Positions 1 to 9,089 of a stretch of 64,000 nt of DNA are shown one piece after another. The notes under the pieces are model-generated. The model had not been told where the DNA came from. It ran no database searches and saw only the letters and a program-made list of their open reading frames with translations. A program made the position numbers and the translations under genes. The stretch comes from Actinorugispora endophytica (GTDB lineage Bacteria > Actinomycetota > Actinomycetes > Streptosporangiales > Streptosporangiaceae), in NCBI RefSeq assembly GCF_004363075.1, contig NZ_SNYN01000006.1, positions 186,001-250,000 on the forward strand, given 5' to 3'. Position 1 is the stretch's first letter. Every line of letters starts with the position of its first letter.

Positions 1-939
1 GAGGGCGACGTAGCCGATTCCGGCGGCCAGACCCGTCGAGGAGGAGACGGAGGAGAACACCCAGCTCGCGCTCTCGGGGAACGGGAACGCGCCCAGGTGG
101 TGCAGGGCGTGCGGCAGCCCGCCCAGCCAGCCCACGGCGATCCCCGCGGCGGCGGTGGTCCGCAGCAGCGGGAGGTGGCGCCCGGGCTCCTCCAGGATCC
201 GGTGCCGCGCGGCCCAGAAGGCCAGCAGCATCGCGGCCGGGATCGCGAGGGTCAGCAGGCCCTGGGCGAAGACCAGGACGACCCAGAACGCGGTGCGCGT
301 CAGCATCGAGGTGAGGTAGTCCGCCTCGCCGGTGAGCCCCGTCGACAGCCCCATGAAGTCGAAGGCCTCGGGGACCTCCGTGACGGGGGCCCGCGCGGCG
401 AAGTAGGCGCCCACGACGGAGAACAGTGTCGACAGCGCCAGGAGGCCGACGACGACTCCCGACCACACCAGCAGGGTGCGGTTCGCGCGCCGCAGGAACA
501 GCCAGCCCATCAGCAGCCCCATGAACCCGTACGCGCCGAGGATGTCGCCCATCCACAGCAGCGAGGCGTGCACGAAGCCGAAGGCCAGCAGCCACAGGTT
601 GCGCCTGCGCAGCAGCGCCCGCACGCTCTTCTCGTCGGCCCCGGCGGCGCGCTGGCGGTTCCACAGCTGCACCATCCCGTAGCCGAACAGGAAGGCGAAC
701 ATCGGGTACGTCCGCCCGTCCACCACGGTGATCATGACGCCCTGCACGGCGCGGTCCAGGACGGTCCCGCCGTCGGGATGCGCGGTCGTCATGCCGGGGT
801 CGGCCGCCCACAGGTACCAGACGGTGTTGGCGAGCGCGATCAGGAGCAGCATGAAGCCGCGGGCGAGGTCGGGCGCGAGCGCTCGCTCGCCCTGGCTGAC
901 CGGCCCGCGCACTCGGCTGGCGGTCCCGGGGTCCGTCAT
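1..939 (-). CDS. DUF418 family membrane protein, C-terminus beyond window
   Basis: Translating the complement from the ATG at 939 gives an uninterrupted 313-codon reading frame that runs off the left edge. The protein has a short polar N-terminus followed by several hydrophobic segments (around residues 25-45, 65-90, 115-150, 155-180 and 215-245). It contains the DUF418-type stretch MFAFLFGYGMVQLWNRQR after the second membrane segment, followed by a basic loop. DUF418 (YeiB-like) proteins are polytopic membrane proteins of unclear function, sometimes proposed as transporters. A GAGGAG ribosome-binding site lies just upstream of the start. A second DUF418 gene is at 21649-22875, so the family is present twice here. 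The missing C-terminus is a window artefact, not a truncation. Confidence 0.8.
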   Translation of the reverse strand, partial: MTDPGTASRVRGPVSQGERALAPDLARGFMLLLIALANTVWYLWAADPGMTTAHPDGGTVLDRAVQGVMITVVDGRTYPMFAFLFGYGMVQLWNRQRAAGADEKSVRALLRRRNLWLLAFGFVHASLLWMGDILGAYGFMGLLMGWLFLRRANRTLLVWSGVVVGLLALSTLFSVVGAYFAARAPVTEVPEAFDFMGLSTGLTGEADYLTSMLTRTAFWVVLVFAQGLLTLAIPAAMLLAFWAARHRILEEPGRHLPLLRTTAAAGIAVGWLGGLPHALHHLGAFPFPESASWVFSSVSSSTGLAAGIGYVAL

Positions 940-1199
940 CGGGGAGACTCCTCGTCCGGTGGCGGCCCGGCCCGGCCGCCGTCGACTCCCAGAATCCCCC
1001 TTCCGGGGAAGGCGCGGCAATCCTTCTTTGGAATGACCCGGACTCGTCCGCGCGACCGGCGGGACCCTGCCGCCCTCCTCAGGGAAGCCCCCTAGGAGTG
1101 TCCGGTGGTCCCGACGTCGGGACCGTCGACCGGACCCTTGCGGCGGCCGGGAACCGGACACTTCTCCGCCGCCTCGGGTCCGATCGGCCTCCGACCGCC

Positions 1200-1205
1200 T
1201 AGGGT
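1200..1205 (+). promoter_or_regulatory. -10 element of a leaderless promoter
   Basis: TAGGGT ends 6 nt before the GTG at 1212, so the expected transcription start falls on the start codon. No Shine-Dalgarno sequence precedes the GTG. No clear -35 box is seen. Confidence 0.45.
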
Positions 1206-1211
1206 GGCGGT

Positions 1212-1823
1212 GTGGAGACCGAGATCGAGCTGTGGGAGCTCGCCGGACAGGCCTTCGTCAACGCGGTCCCCGCGTTGATGGAGATCTATTCGGCCGCCAT
1301 GTCGCCGCCGAGGGAGCAGGTGTTCGGCAGACAGGCCATCATGCGCCAGCACGCCGCCTACCCGCTGTTCCACTCGGTGACCGCCGTGACCCCCGAGGGG
1401 GACGCGGTCGGGTTCGCCTACGGCTTCCACGGCCGCGCCGGGCAGTGGTGGCACGACGTGGTCACCCGCGAGCTGGAGCGCGGGGACCCGTCGGCGGCGC
1501 GCCGCTGGTTCGCCGACTCCTTCGAGATCGCCGAGGTGCACGTACTGCCCGCCTGGCAGGGGCGCGGGATCGGGCGGGCCGTCCTGCACCGGCTCACCGC
1601 GGCGCGCGCGGAGCGCGCCGCGGTCCTGTCCACGCACACCGGCCGGACCCCGGCGCGCTCCCTCTACGGCTCGCTCGGGTTCGTCGACGTGCTCACCGAC
1701 TTCTACTTCCCCGGCAGCCCGGAGCAGGCGTTCGCCATCATGGCCGCGCCCCTGCCGCTGCGGCGGCGCGGGGGGCCCCGGCGAGCCGCTGGTAGATCTC
1801 ACGGGTCGCGGTGGACTGGTTGA
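1212..1823 (+). CDS. GNAT family N-acetyltransferase
   Basis: A 203-residue protein expected to transfer an acetyl group from acetyl-CoA to an unidentified amine. The acetyl-CoA pyrophosphate loop is visible as [14 protein letters not shown] (about residues 115-128), preceded by the beta strand [10 protein letters not shown]. The family motif near the end, [13 protein letters not shown], is typical of GNAT proteins. The GTG start is placed by a -10 box 7 nt upstream, which makes the mRNA probably leaderless. The 3' end overlaps the convergent metF gene by 86 bp, so the last residues (a basic low-complexity tail) are read through antisense metF sequence. The substrate cannot be told from sequence. 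Confidence 0.75.
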   Translation: METEIELWELAGQAFVNAVPALMEIYSAAMSPPREQVFGRQAIMRQHAAYPLFHSVTAVTPEGDAVGFAYGFHGRAGQWWHDVVTRELERGDPSAARRWFADSFEIAEVHVLPAWQGRGIGRAVLHRLTAARAERAAVLSTHTGRTPARSLYGSLGFVDVLTDFYFPGSPEQAFAIMAAPLPLRRRGGPRRAAGRSHGSRWTG

Positions 1824-2691
1824 ACGTGATGAAGTGGATGCCGGGCACGCCCTCGTCCAGGAGCCGCTCGCACAGCTTCGTGGCGTGCTCGACGCCCAGC
1901 TCGCGCACTGCCGCGGGGTCGTCGGCGACCCGGTCGAACTCCGCCGCCAGGTGGGCGGGGAAGGGCGCGCCGGACAGCTGCTCGGAGCGGGCGATGGTCG
2001 CGTACCTGGTGACGGGCATGATCTCGGGGATGACGGGCACGTCGCAGCCCTTGGCCGCCACCCGGTCGCGCAGCCGCAGGTACTCGTCGGCCTCGAAGAA
2101 CATCTGGGTGATCGCGTAGTCGGCGCCCGCCCGGCACTTGCGGACGAAGAAGTCCACGTCGGAGTCGATGTCCGCCGAGCGCGGGTGCTTGTACGGGAAC
2201 GCGGCCACGCCCACGCAGAAGTCGCCGCTCTCCTTGATCAGGCGCACCAGCTCCTCGGCGTAGGTCAGCCCCTCGGGGTGCTTGACCCACTCGCCCAGCG
2301 GGTCGCCGGGCGGGTCGCCGCGCAGCGCGAGCATGTTGGACACCCCCGCGCCCGCGAAGCGGCCGATGAGGTGCCGCAGCTCGCGCACCGAGTGGTTGAC
2401 GGCGGTCATGTGCGCCACGGGCAGCAGCGTGGTGTCGGTGGCCATGCGCTCGGTGATGTCGACGGTGCGGTCGCGGGTGCCGCCGCCCGCGCCGTAGGTC
2501 ACCGAGACGAAGGCGGGCCGCAGCGACTCCAGTTCGCGGATCACCCGCCAGAGCTTGCGCTCGCCTTCGGGGGTCTTGGGAGGGAAGAACTCGAAGGAGA
2601 AGGTGGGTTCACCGGCCGCGAGCAGCTCGTGGATGTGGCGGGGACGGGGGTTGACGCCGTGGGAGGCGGAGCGCGTGGGTGAGGCGAGCAT
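1738..2691 (-). CDS. metF: methylenetetrahydrofolate reductase
   Basis: Reduces 5,10-methylene-THF to 5-methyl-THF, the methyl donor for methionine synthesis; cytoplasmic FAD enzyme. The TIM-barrel signature is clear: [10 protein letters not shown] near the N-terminus, SVTYGAGGG (about residue 65), [10 protein letters not shown] (about 125), [11 protein letters not shown] (about 193) and [14 protein letters not shown] near the C-terminus. Length (317 aa) fits bacterial MetF. I chose the ATG at 2691 rather than the in-frame GTG at 2700, because a TACAGT -10 box at 2704-2699 would start transcription at about 2691. The gene is divergent from the polyprenyl synthase, with an 86-bp intergenic region. 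metK later in the window belongs to the same methyl cycle. Confidence 0.93.
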   Translation of the reverse strand: MLASPTRSASHGVNPRPRHIHELLAAGEPTFSFEFFPPKTPEGERKLWRVIRELESLRPAFVSVTYGAGGGTRDRTVDITERMATDTTLLPVAHMTAVNHSVRELRHLIGRFAGAGVSNMLALRGDPPGDPLGEWVKHPEGLTYAEELVRLIKESGDFCVGVAAFPYKHPRSADIDSDVDFFVRKCRAGADYAITQMFFEADEYLRLRDRVAAKGCDVPVIPEIMPVTRYATIARSEQLSGAPFPAHLAAEFDRVADDPAAVRELGVEHATKLCERLLDEGVPGIHFITFNQSTATREIYQRLAGAPRAAAAAGARP

Positions 2692-2698
2692 GGCCTCC

Positions 2699-2704
2699 AC
2701 TGTA
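2699..2704 (-). promoter_or_regulatory. metF -10 element (leaderless promoter)
   Basis: TACAGT on the minus strand lies 7 nt upstream of the ATG at 2691. It overlaps the alternative GTG at 2700, which argues against that start. Confidence 0.45.
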
Positions 2705-2765
2705 GTCCACCGTGCCGGTGGGGTTTAGGGCGAGAGGCCCGGGGGCGGCCGGCGGGAACAGCCGA

Positions 2766-2771
2766 TAGCCT
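2766..2771 (+). promoter_or_regulatory. -10 element of polyprenyl synthase promoter (leaderless)
   Basis: TAGCCT is followed 6 nt later by the ATG at 2778. No Shine-Dalgarno sequence is present, so the transcript probably starts at the initiation codon. Confidence 0.5.
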
Positions 2772-2777
2772 GCCGAC

Positions 2778-3848
2778 ATGACCTCGTCGCACTTCTCCCC
2801 AGTCTCCTTCGTGCGTCCGGCTGTCGACGCCGAACTCACGGCGTTCGTCGGGCGCCGCCGCGCGTCGATACTGGAGATCGGAGCGGAGCTGGAACCGGTG
2901 CTGGACGCGCTGGACGCCATGATCGGCGGCGGCAAGCGGCTGCGCCCGGCGTTCTGCTACTGGGGCTGGCGCGGCGCGGGCGGCGGCGACGAGCCGGGGG
3001 TGTACACGGCCGCGGCCTCGCTGGAGCTGCTCCAGGCGTGCGCGCTGATCCACGACGACGTGATCGACAACAGCGACACCCGGCGCGGGCTGCCCGCCAC
3101 CCACCGGCGGCTGGCGGCCCTGCACGAGCGGTCGGGCTGGAGCGGGGACGCCGCCGCCTTCGGGCGGGGCAGCGCGATCCTGCTGGGGGACCTGTGCCTT
3201 TCCTGGTGCGAGGACATGTACCAGTCGAGCGCGCTTCCTGCCGGTTCGCTGGCCGCGGGACGGGAGCCCTTCGACATGATGCGCACCGAGGTCATGGCGG
3301 GCCAGTACCTGGACCTGGTGGAGCAGACCCGCGGGGCGGACACCGTCGAGGCGGCGCTCCGGGTGATGCGCTTCAAGTCCGCCAAGTACACCGTCGAGCG
3401 GCCGCTGCACCTGGGGGCGGCGCTGGCCGGGCGCCACGCCGGGCTCGCCCCGGTGTACACCGCCTACGGCATCCCGCTCGGCATCGCCTTCCAGCTGCGC
3501 GACGACGTGCTCGGCGTCTTCGGCGACCCGGAGGAGACCGGCAAGCCCGCGGGTGACGACCTGCGCGAGGGCAAGCGCACCGTGATCGTGGCCGAGACGC
3601 TGCGCATGGCGGGGGCGGCCGACGCCGAGCGCTTCCGGAGACTGCTGGGGGACCCGGGCCTGGACGCGGAGGCGGTGGAGTGGATGCGCTCGGTGATCTC
3701 CGGCAGCGGGGCGCTGGACGCCTGCGAGGAGCGCATCGCGGGCTACGTGGCCGACGCCGCCAAGGCCCTGGAGAGCGACGAGATCGCCGACGGCGCGCGC
3801 TCCGCCCTCGCCGACCTGATCGTGGCGGCCACCACCCGCAGGCACTAG
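2778..3848 (+). CDS. polyprenyl (geranylgeranyl-type) diphosphate synthase
   Basis: A trans-prenyltransferase that condenses isopentenyl diphosphate with an allylic diphosphate to make a C15-C20 or longer chain. Both aspartate-rich motifs are present: the first (FARM) as HDDVIDNSDTRRG (about residues 93-105) and the second (SARM) as QLRDDVLGVFGD (about 238-249). GGGKRLRP (about 50-57) binds the substrate diphosphate, and FKSAKYT is also typical. The 356-aa length is normal. The residues before the FARM are not bulky enough to fix chain length from sequence alone. It is divergent from metF, an arrangement I recall from Streptomyces. Its TAG stop codon is the first three bases of the palindromic repeat at 3846. 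Confidence 0.9.
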   Translation: MTSSHFSPVSFVRPAVDAELTAFVGRRRASILEIGAELEPVLDALDAMIGGGKRLRPAFCYWGWRGAGGGDEPGVYTAAASLELLQACALIHDDVIDNSDTRRGLPATHRRLAALHERSGWSGDAAAFGRGSAILLGDLCLSWCEDMYQSSALPAGSLAAGREPFDMMRTEVMAGQYLDLVEQTRGADTVEAALRVMRFKSAKYTVERPLHLGAALAGRHAGLAPVYTAYGIPLGIAFQLRDDVLGVFGDPEETGKPAGDDLREGKRTVIVAETLRMAGAADAERFRRLLGDPGLDAEAVEWMRSVISGSGALDACEERIAGYVADAAKALESDEIADGARSALADLIVAATTRRH

Positions 3849-4240
3849 GGAAGCTCCGGCGCGGGGGTGGTTCGGCGTGCCGGTGCTTCGGGTGGGTCGT
3901 TCGGCCTCACGCCACGCGGATCGCGGGGTCACGGCGGGCGGCGACGGAGGGTGTCGGTCGGGGCCGCGCCCACGACGTCCGTTTCGCGTGGTTTCCGTTG
4001 ATGATCTTGCTATTTCCCCCGAGAACCTTGACTCCGGGGGGAAACAGCAAGATCACCGGACATTAGAGGGCCGATTCCGCCCCCACCCGGAATGATCGTG
4101 GGCTTTCCGCCCGTTTCGGGGCCGGGAAGGGCGGAAAGCCCAAGACCGTCAACGGAACCCTCACGCGACGGACATCATGGGCGCGGCCCCGGCCCCCGCC
4201 CGCCATCGCCGCCCGCCGTGACCTCGCGATCCGCGTGGCG
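3846..4240. repeat. palindromic intergenic element, copy 1 (E1)
   Basis: The outer end reads TAGGGAAGCTCCGGCG and continues into a G-rich run ending GGGGGTGG. Two long arms (about 3906-4000 and 4149-4240) are imperfect inverted repeats of each other. The left arm carries CCTCACGCCACGCGGATCGC and the right arm its complement ending GCGATCCGCGTGGCG. Between the arms are two nested hairpins: one at 4002-4053 beginning GATCTTG and ending CAAGATC, and one at 4100-4141 with perfect 13-bp arms GGGCTTTCCGCCC/GGGCGGAAAGCCC. The right outer end seen in copies 2-4 is missing. It shares these modules with the repeats at 44194, 51732 and 59937. Confidence 0.85.
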
Positions 4241-4332
4241 CGGGGCGCCCCGGTGGCGTACAACGCCCCGGAAAGGGCAGGGGCAGTCGTGTAAAGGCGC
4301 GGTGGCGGGTTGTTTCCGCTGCTCCGACGCTC

Positions 4333-4361
4333 TTGACGAACACGTGTTCGAGGGGTTTACT
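4333..4361 (+). promoter_or_regulatory. promoter with embedded LexA/SOS-box-like palindrome
   Basis: A -35 box TTGACG (4333-4338) is separated by 17 bp from a -10 box TTTACT (4356-4361). The spacer contains the perfect 14-bp palindrome CGAACACGTGTTCG (4337-4350). This matches the actinobacterial LexA operator form CGAAC-N4-GTTCG as I know it from mycobacteria. A repressor bound here would sit directly between the promoter boxes. The predicted transcript runs into the HEPN gene with a leader of about 170 nt. Confidence 0.6.
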
Positions 4362-4537
4362 GGGTGTCAGCTCGAGCCTGCTGTTCGGCCGTGACGGTCG
4401 TGGAGTCCCCCTCGAATCGGGCTCGTTCCGGGTTGTCACCCCGTGGCGATCCGGAGCGTGTGCGGCCGGGCGGGTGGAGGGGAAGCCTCTCGCCCGGCCG
4501 CGTCCACTACGGCGCTCAGCCTGGAGGTGACGGCCTC

Positions 4538-4993
4538 GTGATTTCCCAACCGGCGATCTTCTCCGTCTCCGACGTCACGCGACGCCCGCGCAGGACGATC
4601 GCGCCTTCGGTTCCCTCGGCGCTGGAGTCGGCGCGCTCCTACCTCTCCGAGGCGCAGGCGACGGATTCTCCGCCCACGCGCTACGTCAACGCCCATCTGG
4701 CGGCCCTGCGGGTGGCGGCGGCGGTCCTCGCCCAGCGCGCCGACCCGGGGGCGCGGCCGGTGCGCGGCAGGCGGCCGCGCAGCGCCTGGGAGCTGCTGCC
4801 CAAGGCGGCCCCCGAGCTCGCCGAGTGGGCGGCCTTCTTCGACGCCGGGGCGCCCCGGCGGGCCGCCGCCGAGGCGGGGCTGAGCAACACGGTGACCCCG
4901 GCCGAGGCCGACGCGCTCCTGAAGGAGGCCCGCGCCTTCCTGTCGGTGGCCGAGTCCCTGCTCGGCCTGCGGCCCCCGCACGGCACGGACTGA
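4538..4993 (+). CDS. SAV_6107-like HEPN domain protein
   Basis: A 151-aa helical protein that I match to the actinobacterial SAV_6107 HEPN family. The match rests on the helix pair ALESARSYLSEAQ and RYVNAHLAALRVAAAVLAQR, on the segment SAWELLPKAAPELAEWAAFF, and on the C-terminal helix ADALLKEARAFLSVAESLLG. HEPN domains often carry an R-x4-6-H RNase motif; here R48-YVNA-H53 fits that spacing, although its position in the fold is uncertain. The GTG start at 4538 has a strong GGAGGTGA ribosome-binding site 7 nt upstream. The frame is open further upstream, but without a supported start. The SOS-box-like promoter at 4333 suggests induction by DNA damage (inference). A strong terminator follows at 5022. 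Confidence 0.7.
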   Translation: MISQPAIFSVSDVTRRPRRTIAPSVPSALESARSYLSEAQATDSPPTRYVNAHLAALRVAAAVLAQRADPGARPVRGRRPRSAWELLPKAAPELAEWAAFFDAGAPRRAAAEAGLSNTVTPAEADALLKEARAFLSVAESLLGLRPPHGTD

Positions 4994-5021
4994 TCGCACG
5001 GGCGGGGACTCCCGAACGGCG

Positions 5022-5063
5022 CGAGGAGCGGTGGCCGCCCGGTCGGGCGGCCACCGCTCCTCG
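5022..5063. terminator. hairpin terminator after the HEPN gene
   Basis: Perfect 19-bp arms with a 4-nt loop (arms begin CGAGGAGCGGTGG and end CCACCGCTCCTCG). It lies 28 nt past the HEPN stop, between convergent genes, so it may serve bldD as well. Confidence 0.75.
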
Positions 5064-5207
5064 TCGTTGTTCTCCGCCCGGCCCCGGGAGCAAGGGGAGG
5101 CGGGACGTCCTCAGCGGTCGGACGTCCTTGGCGGGAAGGGCCCCGCCACCCCGCGGTCGGGGCGTGCGGGCCTTCGCGGCCCGCCGCGGACCCGCCCGGC
5201 CGGAGGG

Positions 5208-5711
5208 TTAGAAGGCGTCCACCGCGCGGCGCGCCTCGGGGTCCAGGACGCCCCAGTTGATGAGCTCCTCGGTCAGGTCGCCGGGCGAGCGGTCGTAGAT
5301 GACCGCCAGCGAGCGCAGGTCCTCCTGGCGGATGGACAGCACCCGGCCGTTGTAGTCGCCGCGCTGGCTCTGGATGGTGGCCACGTAGCGGGCCAGCGGC
5401 CCGGCCTTGTCCTGGGGCAGCTGCTGCATGCGCTCCAGGTTGATGACCAGCTTGGGTGTGGGGCCCAGCGGGGTCGGCGCGGCGCCTCCCGGCAGGAGTT
5501 CCGACATGGGCACGCCGTAGAAGTCGGCGAGCTCGGCCAGCTTCTGCACGGTCACGGCGCGGTCACCGCGCTCGTAGGAGCCGACGACGACCGCCTTCCA
5601 GCGGCCGTGGGACTTCTCCTCGACACCGTGCAGGGACAGGCCCTGCTGGGTGCGAATGGCGCGCAGCCGCGCGCCCAGGGACTTTGCGTATTCCGATGGC
5701 ATCTTCTTCAT
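5208..5711 (-). CDS. bldD: BldD, c-di-GMP-responsive developmental repressor
   Basis: Master regulator of actinobacterial differentiation; binds DNA as a dimer assembled by tetrameric c-di-GMP. The N-terminal helix-turn-helix (residues 8-75) is nearly canonical: LRAIRTQQGLSLHGVEE, then VVGSYERGDRAVTVQ and LADFYGVP. The C-terminal domain carries the c-di-GMP signature RGD-x8-RxxD as R117-G-D119 and R128-Q-E-D131. The 167-aa length matches the family. The start at 5711 has GGGGAG just upstream; an internal ATG (residue 4) would align better with the Streptomyces N-terminus and remains possible. It is transcribed divergently from pyrR across a 517-bp region. A BldD-like half-site pair at 5856 hints at autoregulation. 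Confidence 0.93.
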   Translation of the reverse strand: MKKMPSEYAKSLGARLRAIRTQQGLSLHGVEEKSHGRWKAVVVGSYERGDRAVTVQKLAELADFYGVPMSELLPGGAAPTPLGPTPKLVINLERMQQLPQDKAGPLARYVATIQSQRGDYNGRVLSIRQEDLRSLAVIYDRSPGDLTEELINWGVLDPEARRAVDAF

Positions 5712-6137
5712 GCTCCCCGGCCGTGAAGGTTGCTGCTGGTGCGGGTGGCGGACTCGGGACGAGTTCGTGCGGTCGGCGCGACCGCGCCGGGAAACGTCGT
5801 GTGTGCGGTTTCGTCGGCGGGTCGCGGGGCCGTGCCCCCAGAATTGGTTACGGACAGTGACGGTAAGGCGGGGTGGGTCATCAGGTCAAGCCGTTGGGTG
5901 AAAACGCGACGAATCAGTGGCCAAACTGTGCGTAAGTGAGGCGGCTCTCATACCCCGACCAAATAGGACACACCGGGGTGGCTCCTGAGGTGGGAAGTCC
6001 TGTCATACAAGGCTTTTCGTGCGGTGGAGCCGTCCACTTCCACGGCTCGACGCGCTTCCCGGACCCTTTCGTCCGCGAAAAGTCAATCCTTTCTCGTGTG
6101 ATCAGTGTCATATCCATGTGGCCTTCGAGGTCCTGTT
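5712..6137. other. bldD-pyrR intergenic region (bldD side)
   Basis: No gene is supported here. Base composition is visibly richer in A+T than the surrounding coding DNA. A small hairpin, GAGCCGT-N8-ACGGCTC, lies near 6023-6044. Promoters for bldD are expected on the minus strand, but no convincing -35/-10 pair stood out. Confidence 0.5.
5856..5882. promoter_or_regulatory. candidate BldD box
   Basis: AGTGAC (5856-5861) is followed by TCATC (5878-5882). This resembles the known BldD pseudopalindrome AGTGA-Nm-TCACC with one mismatch in the second half. It lies about 150 bp upstream of the bldD start. Confidence 0.25.
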
Positions 6138-6157
6138 CTGTCACCCAGGGGTAACAG
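6138..6157. promoter_or_regulatory. inverted repeat over the predicted pyrR promoter
   Basis: CTGTCACCC-AG-GGGTAACAG is a 9-bp inverted repeat with one mismatch. It covers the position expected for the -35 box of a -10 element TAGCGT at 6164-6169. The GTCACC half also resembles a BldD half-site. The protein that binds it is unknown. Confidence 0.35.
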
Positions 6158-6193
6158 CGCTGGTAGCGTGAGTTTCGTCCGACGTCCTTTAAC

Positions 6194-6857
<664 letters not shown>

Positions 6858-6858
<1 letters not shown>

Positions 6859-7784
6859 TGAGGCACCTCCTCTCGGCCGGGGACCTCACCCTGGACGAGG
6901 CCACCCTGGTACTGGACACCGCCAAGGAGCTCGCCCAGGTCGGCGGCCGCTCGGTCAAGAAGCTCCCGACCCTGCGCGGGCGCACCGTGGTCAACCTCTT
7001 CTACGAGGACTCCACCCGCACCCGGATCTCCTTCGAGGCCGCCGCCAAGCGCATGTCGGCGGACGTCATCAACTTCTCCGCCAAGGGCTCCAGCGTCTCC
7101 AAGGGCGAGAGCCTCAAGGACACCGCGCTCACCCTGCAGGCCATGGGCGCCGACGGCGTGGTCATCCGGCACAGCGCCTCGGGCGCCGCCCACCGGCTGG
7201 CCGAGTGGGTGGACGGCGCGGTCGTCAACGCGGGCGACGGCACCCACGAGCACCCCACCCAGGCGCTGCTCGACGCCTACACGATCCGCGAGCGCATGGG
7301 CCGCCTGGACGGCCTGCGCGTGGCCGTCGTCGGCGACATCCGGCACAGCCGCGTGGCCCGCTCCAACGTGCTGCTGCTGAACACCCTCGGCGCGGAGGTC
7401 ACCCTGGTGGCCCCGCCGACCCTGCTGCCCGTCTCGGTGCGGACCTGGCCGTGCTCGGTCTCCTACGACCTGGACGAGGTCCTGCCCAAGAGCGACGTCG
7501 TGATGATGCTGAGGGTCCAGGCCGAGCGCATGAACGCCGCGTTCTTCCCGACCGCGCGCGAGTACAGCCGCCGCTACGGACTGGACGGCGACCGCTTCGC
7601 GCGGATGCCCGACCACGCCATCGTCATGCACCCGGGACCGATGATCCGCGGCATGGAGATCTCCGCCGAGGTCGCCGACTCGCCCCGCTCCACCATCGTG
7701 GAGCAGGTGGCGAACGGCGTCAGCGTGCGCATGGCCGTGCTGTACCTGCTGCTGAGCGGGTCCGGCTCCGGGACCGGGAACTAG
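6858..7784 (+). CDS. pyrB: aspartate carbamoyltransferase catalytic subunit
   Basis: Condenses carbamoyl phosphate with aspartate, the committed step of UMP synthesis. Signature regions: [18 protein letters not shown] (carbamoyl-phosphate loop, about residues 47-64), [31 protein letters not shown] (about 127-143), [14 protein letters not shown] and [12 protein letters not shown] near the C-terminus. The 308-aa length is standard. The start is taken as the ATG at 6858 that overlaps the pyrR stop; a GTG three bases upstream is equally in frame. No PyrI-type regulatory subunit gene is next to it, so regulation is probably at the level of PyrR. Confidence 0.95.
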
Positions 7785-7796
7785 AGGAAGCCGAAG

Positions 7797-9089
7797 ATGA
7801 CCAACACGACCCACCTGATCCGCGACGCCCGGATCCTCGGCGGCGAGCGCGCCGACATCCTGCTGCGCGGGGGCCGGATCGAGGCGATCGGCCCCGGCCT
7901 CGCCGCGGACGGCGCCCAGGTCGTCGACGCCGCCGGCGCCGTCGCGCTGCCCGGCCTGGTGGACCTGCACACCCACCTGCGCGAGCCCGGCCGGGAGGAC
8001 GCCGAGACCGTCGCCACCGGTTCGCGCTCGGCCGCCATGGGCGGCTACACCGCGGTGTTCGCGATGGCCAACACCGACCCCGTCGCCGACACCGCCGGGG
8101 TCGTCGAGCAGGTCTGGCGGCTGGGCCGCGAGGCGGGCCACTGCGACGTGCACCCCGTGGGCGCGGTCACCCGCGGCCTGGGCGGCGAGCACCTGGCCGA
8201 GCTCGGCGCGATGGCGGACTCCGCCGCCGGGGTGCGGGTGTTCTCCGACGACGGCATGTGCGTCTCCGACGCGCTGCTCATGCGCCGCGCGCTGGAGTAC
8301 GTCAAGGCGTTCGACGGCGTCGTCGCCCAGCACGCCCAGGAGCCGCGCCTGACCGAAGGCGCCCAGATGAACGAGGGCGTGGTCTCGGACCGGCTGGGCC
8401 TGGCGGGCTGGCCCGCGGTGGCCGAGGAGGCGGTCATCGCCCGCGACTGCCTGCTCGCCGAGCACGTCGGCTCGCGCCTGCACATCTGCCACGTCTCCAC
8501 CAAGGGGTCGGTGCAGATCATCCGCTGGGCCAAGAGCCGCGGCTGCGACGTCACCGCCGAGGTGACCCCCCACCACCTGCTGCTCACCGACGACCTCGCC
8601 GAGAGCTACGACCCGATCTACAAGGTCAACCCGCCGCTGCGCACCGCCGAGGACGTCGAGGCGCTGCGCGAGGGGCTGGCCGACGGCACCATCGACGTCG
8701 TGGCCACCGACCACGCCCCGCACCCGAGCGAGGCCAAGGAGACCGAGTGGTGCCACGCCGCCATGGGCATGCTCGGCCTGGAGACGGCGCTGTCGGTCGT
8801 GCAGCACACGATGGTCGACACCGGCCTCCTCGACTGGGCCGGGGTGGCCCGGCGCATGTCCGAGACGCCCGCGCGGATCGGCAGACTCACTGGTCAGGGC
8901 CGCCCGCTCGCGGTCGGCGAGCCCGCCAACGTTACGCTCTACGACACGAGCGCCGAACGGGTGGTCGACGCAGCTGCCATGGCCTCCAAGAGCATGAACT
9001 CGCCTTTCAACGGGATGACGCTGCCGGGCCGCGTCGCCGCCACCTTCCTGCGCGGCGTTCCGACGGTCCTCGATGGGAAGATCCAGTGA
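7797..9089 (+). CDS. pyrC: dihydroorotase
   Basis: Cyclises carbamoyl aspartate to dihydroorotate; zinc amidohydrolase, type I (430 aa). Metal-binding residues are visible in [10 protein letters not shown] (about residues 57-66), the QHAQEP histidine (about 181), the ICHVSTKG histidine (about 230) and [10 protein letters not shown] (about 303). The conserved NPPLR substrate contact follows YKV. It starts 12 nt after pyrB, with GAGGAAG as ribosome-binding site, and ends in a GTGA overlap with carA. In Streptomyces, as I recall, a small membrane-protein gene sits between pyrC and carA; it is absent here. Confidence 0.95.
   Translation: MTNTTHLIRDARILGGERADILLRGGRIEAIGPGLAADGAQVVDAAGAVALPGLVDLHTHLREPGREDAETVATGSRSAAMGGYTAVFAMANTDPVADTAGVVEQVWRLGREAGHCDVHPVGAVTRGLGGEHLAELGAMADSAAGVRVFSDDGMCVSDALLMRRALEYVKAFDGVVAQHAQEPRLTEGAQMNEGVVSDRLGLAGWPAVAEEAVIARDCLLAEHVGSRLHICHVSTKGSVQIIRWAKSRGCDVTAEVTPHHLLLTDDLAESYDPIYKVNPPLRTAEDVEALREGLADGTIDVVATDHAPHPSEAKETEWCHAAMGMLGLETALSVVQHTMVDTGLLDWAGVARRMSETPARIGRLTGQGRPLAVGEPANVTLYDTSAERVVDAAAMASKSMNSPFNGMTLPGRVAATFLRGVPTVLDGKIQ

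Noticed and set aside
97-1095. Plus-strand frames in the first kilobase
   Set aside because: The minus strand encodes a good DUF418 membrane protein that continues past the window edge; the plus frames are its shadows.
3846-4240. Protein-coding reading of the palindromic repeat E1
   Set aside because: Short Pro/Arg/Ser-rich frames follow from the inverted repeats, lack ribosome-binding sites and recur only where the DNA repeat recurs.
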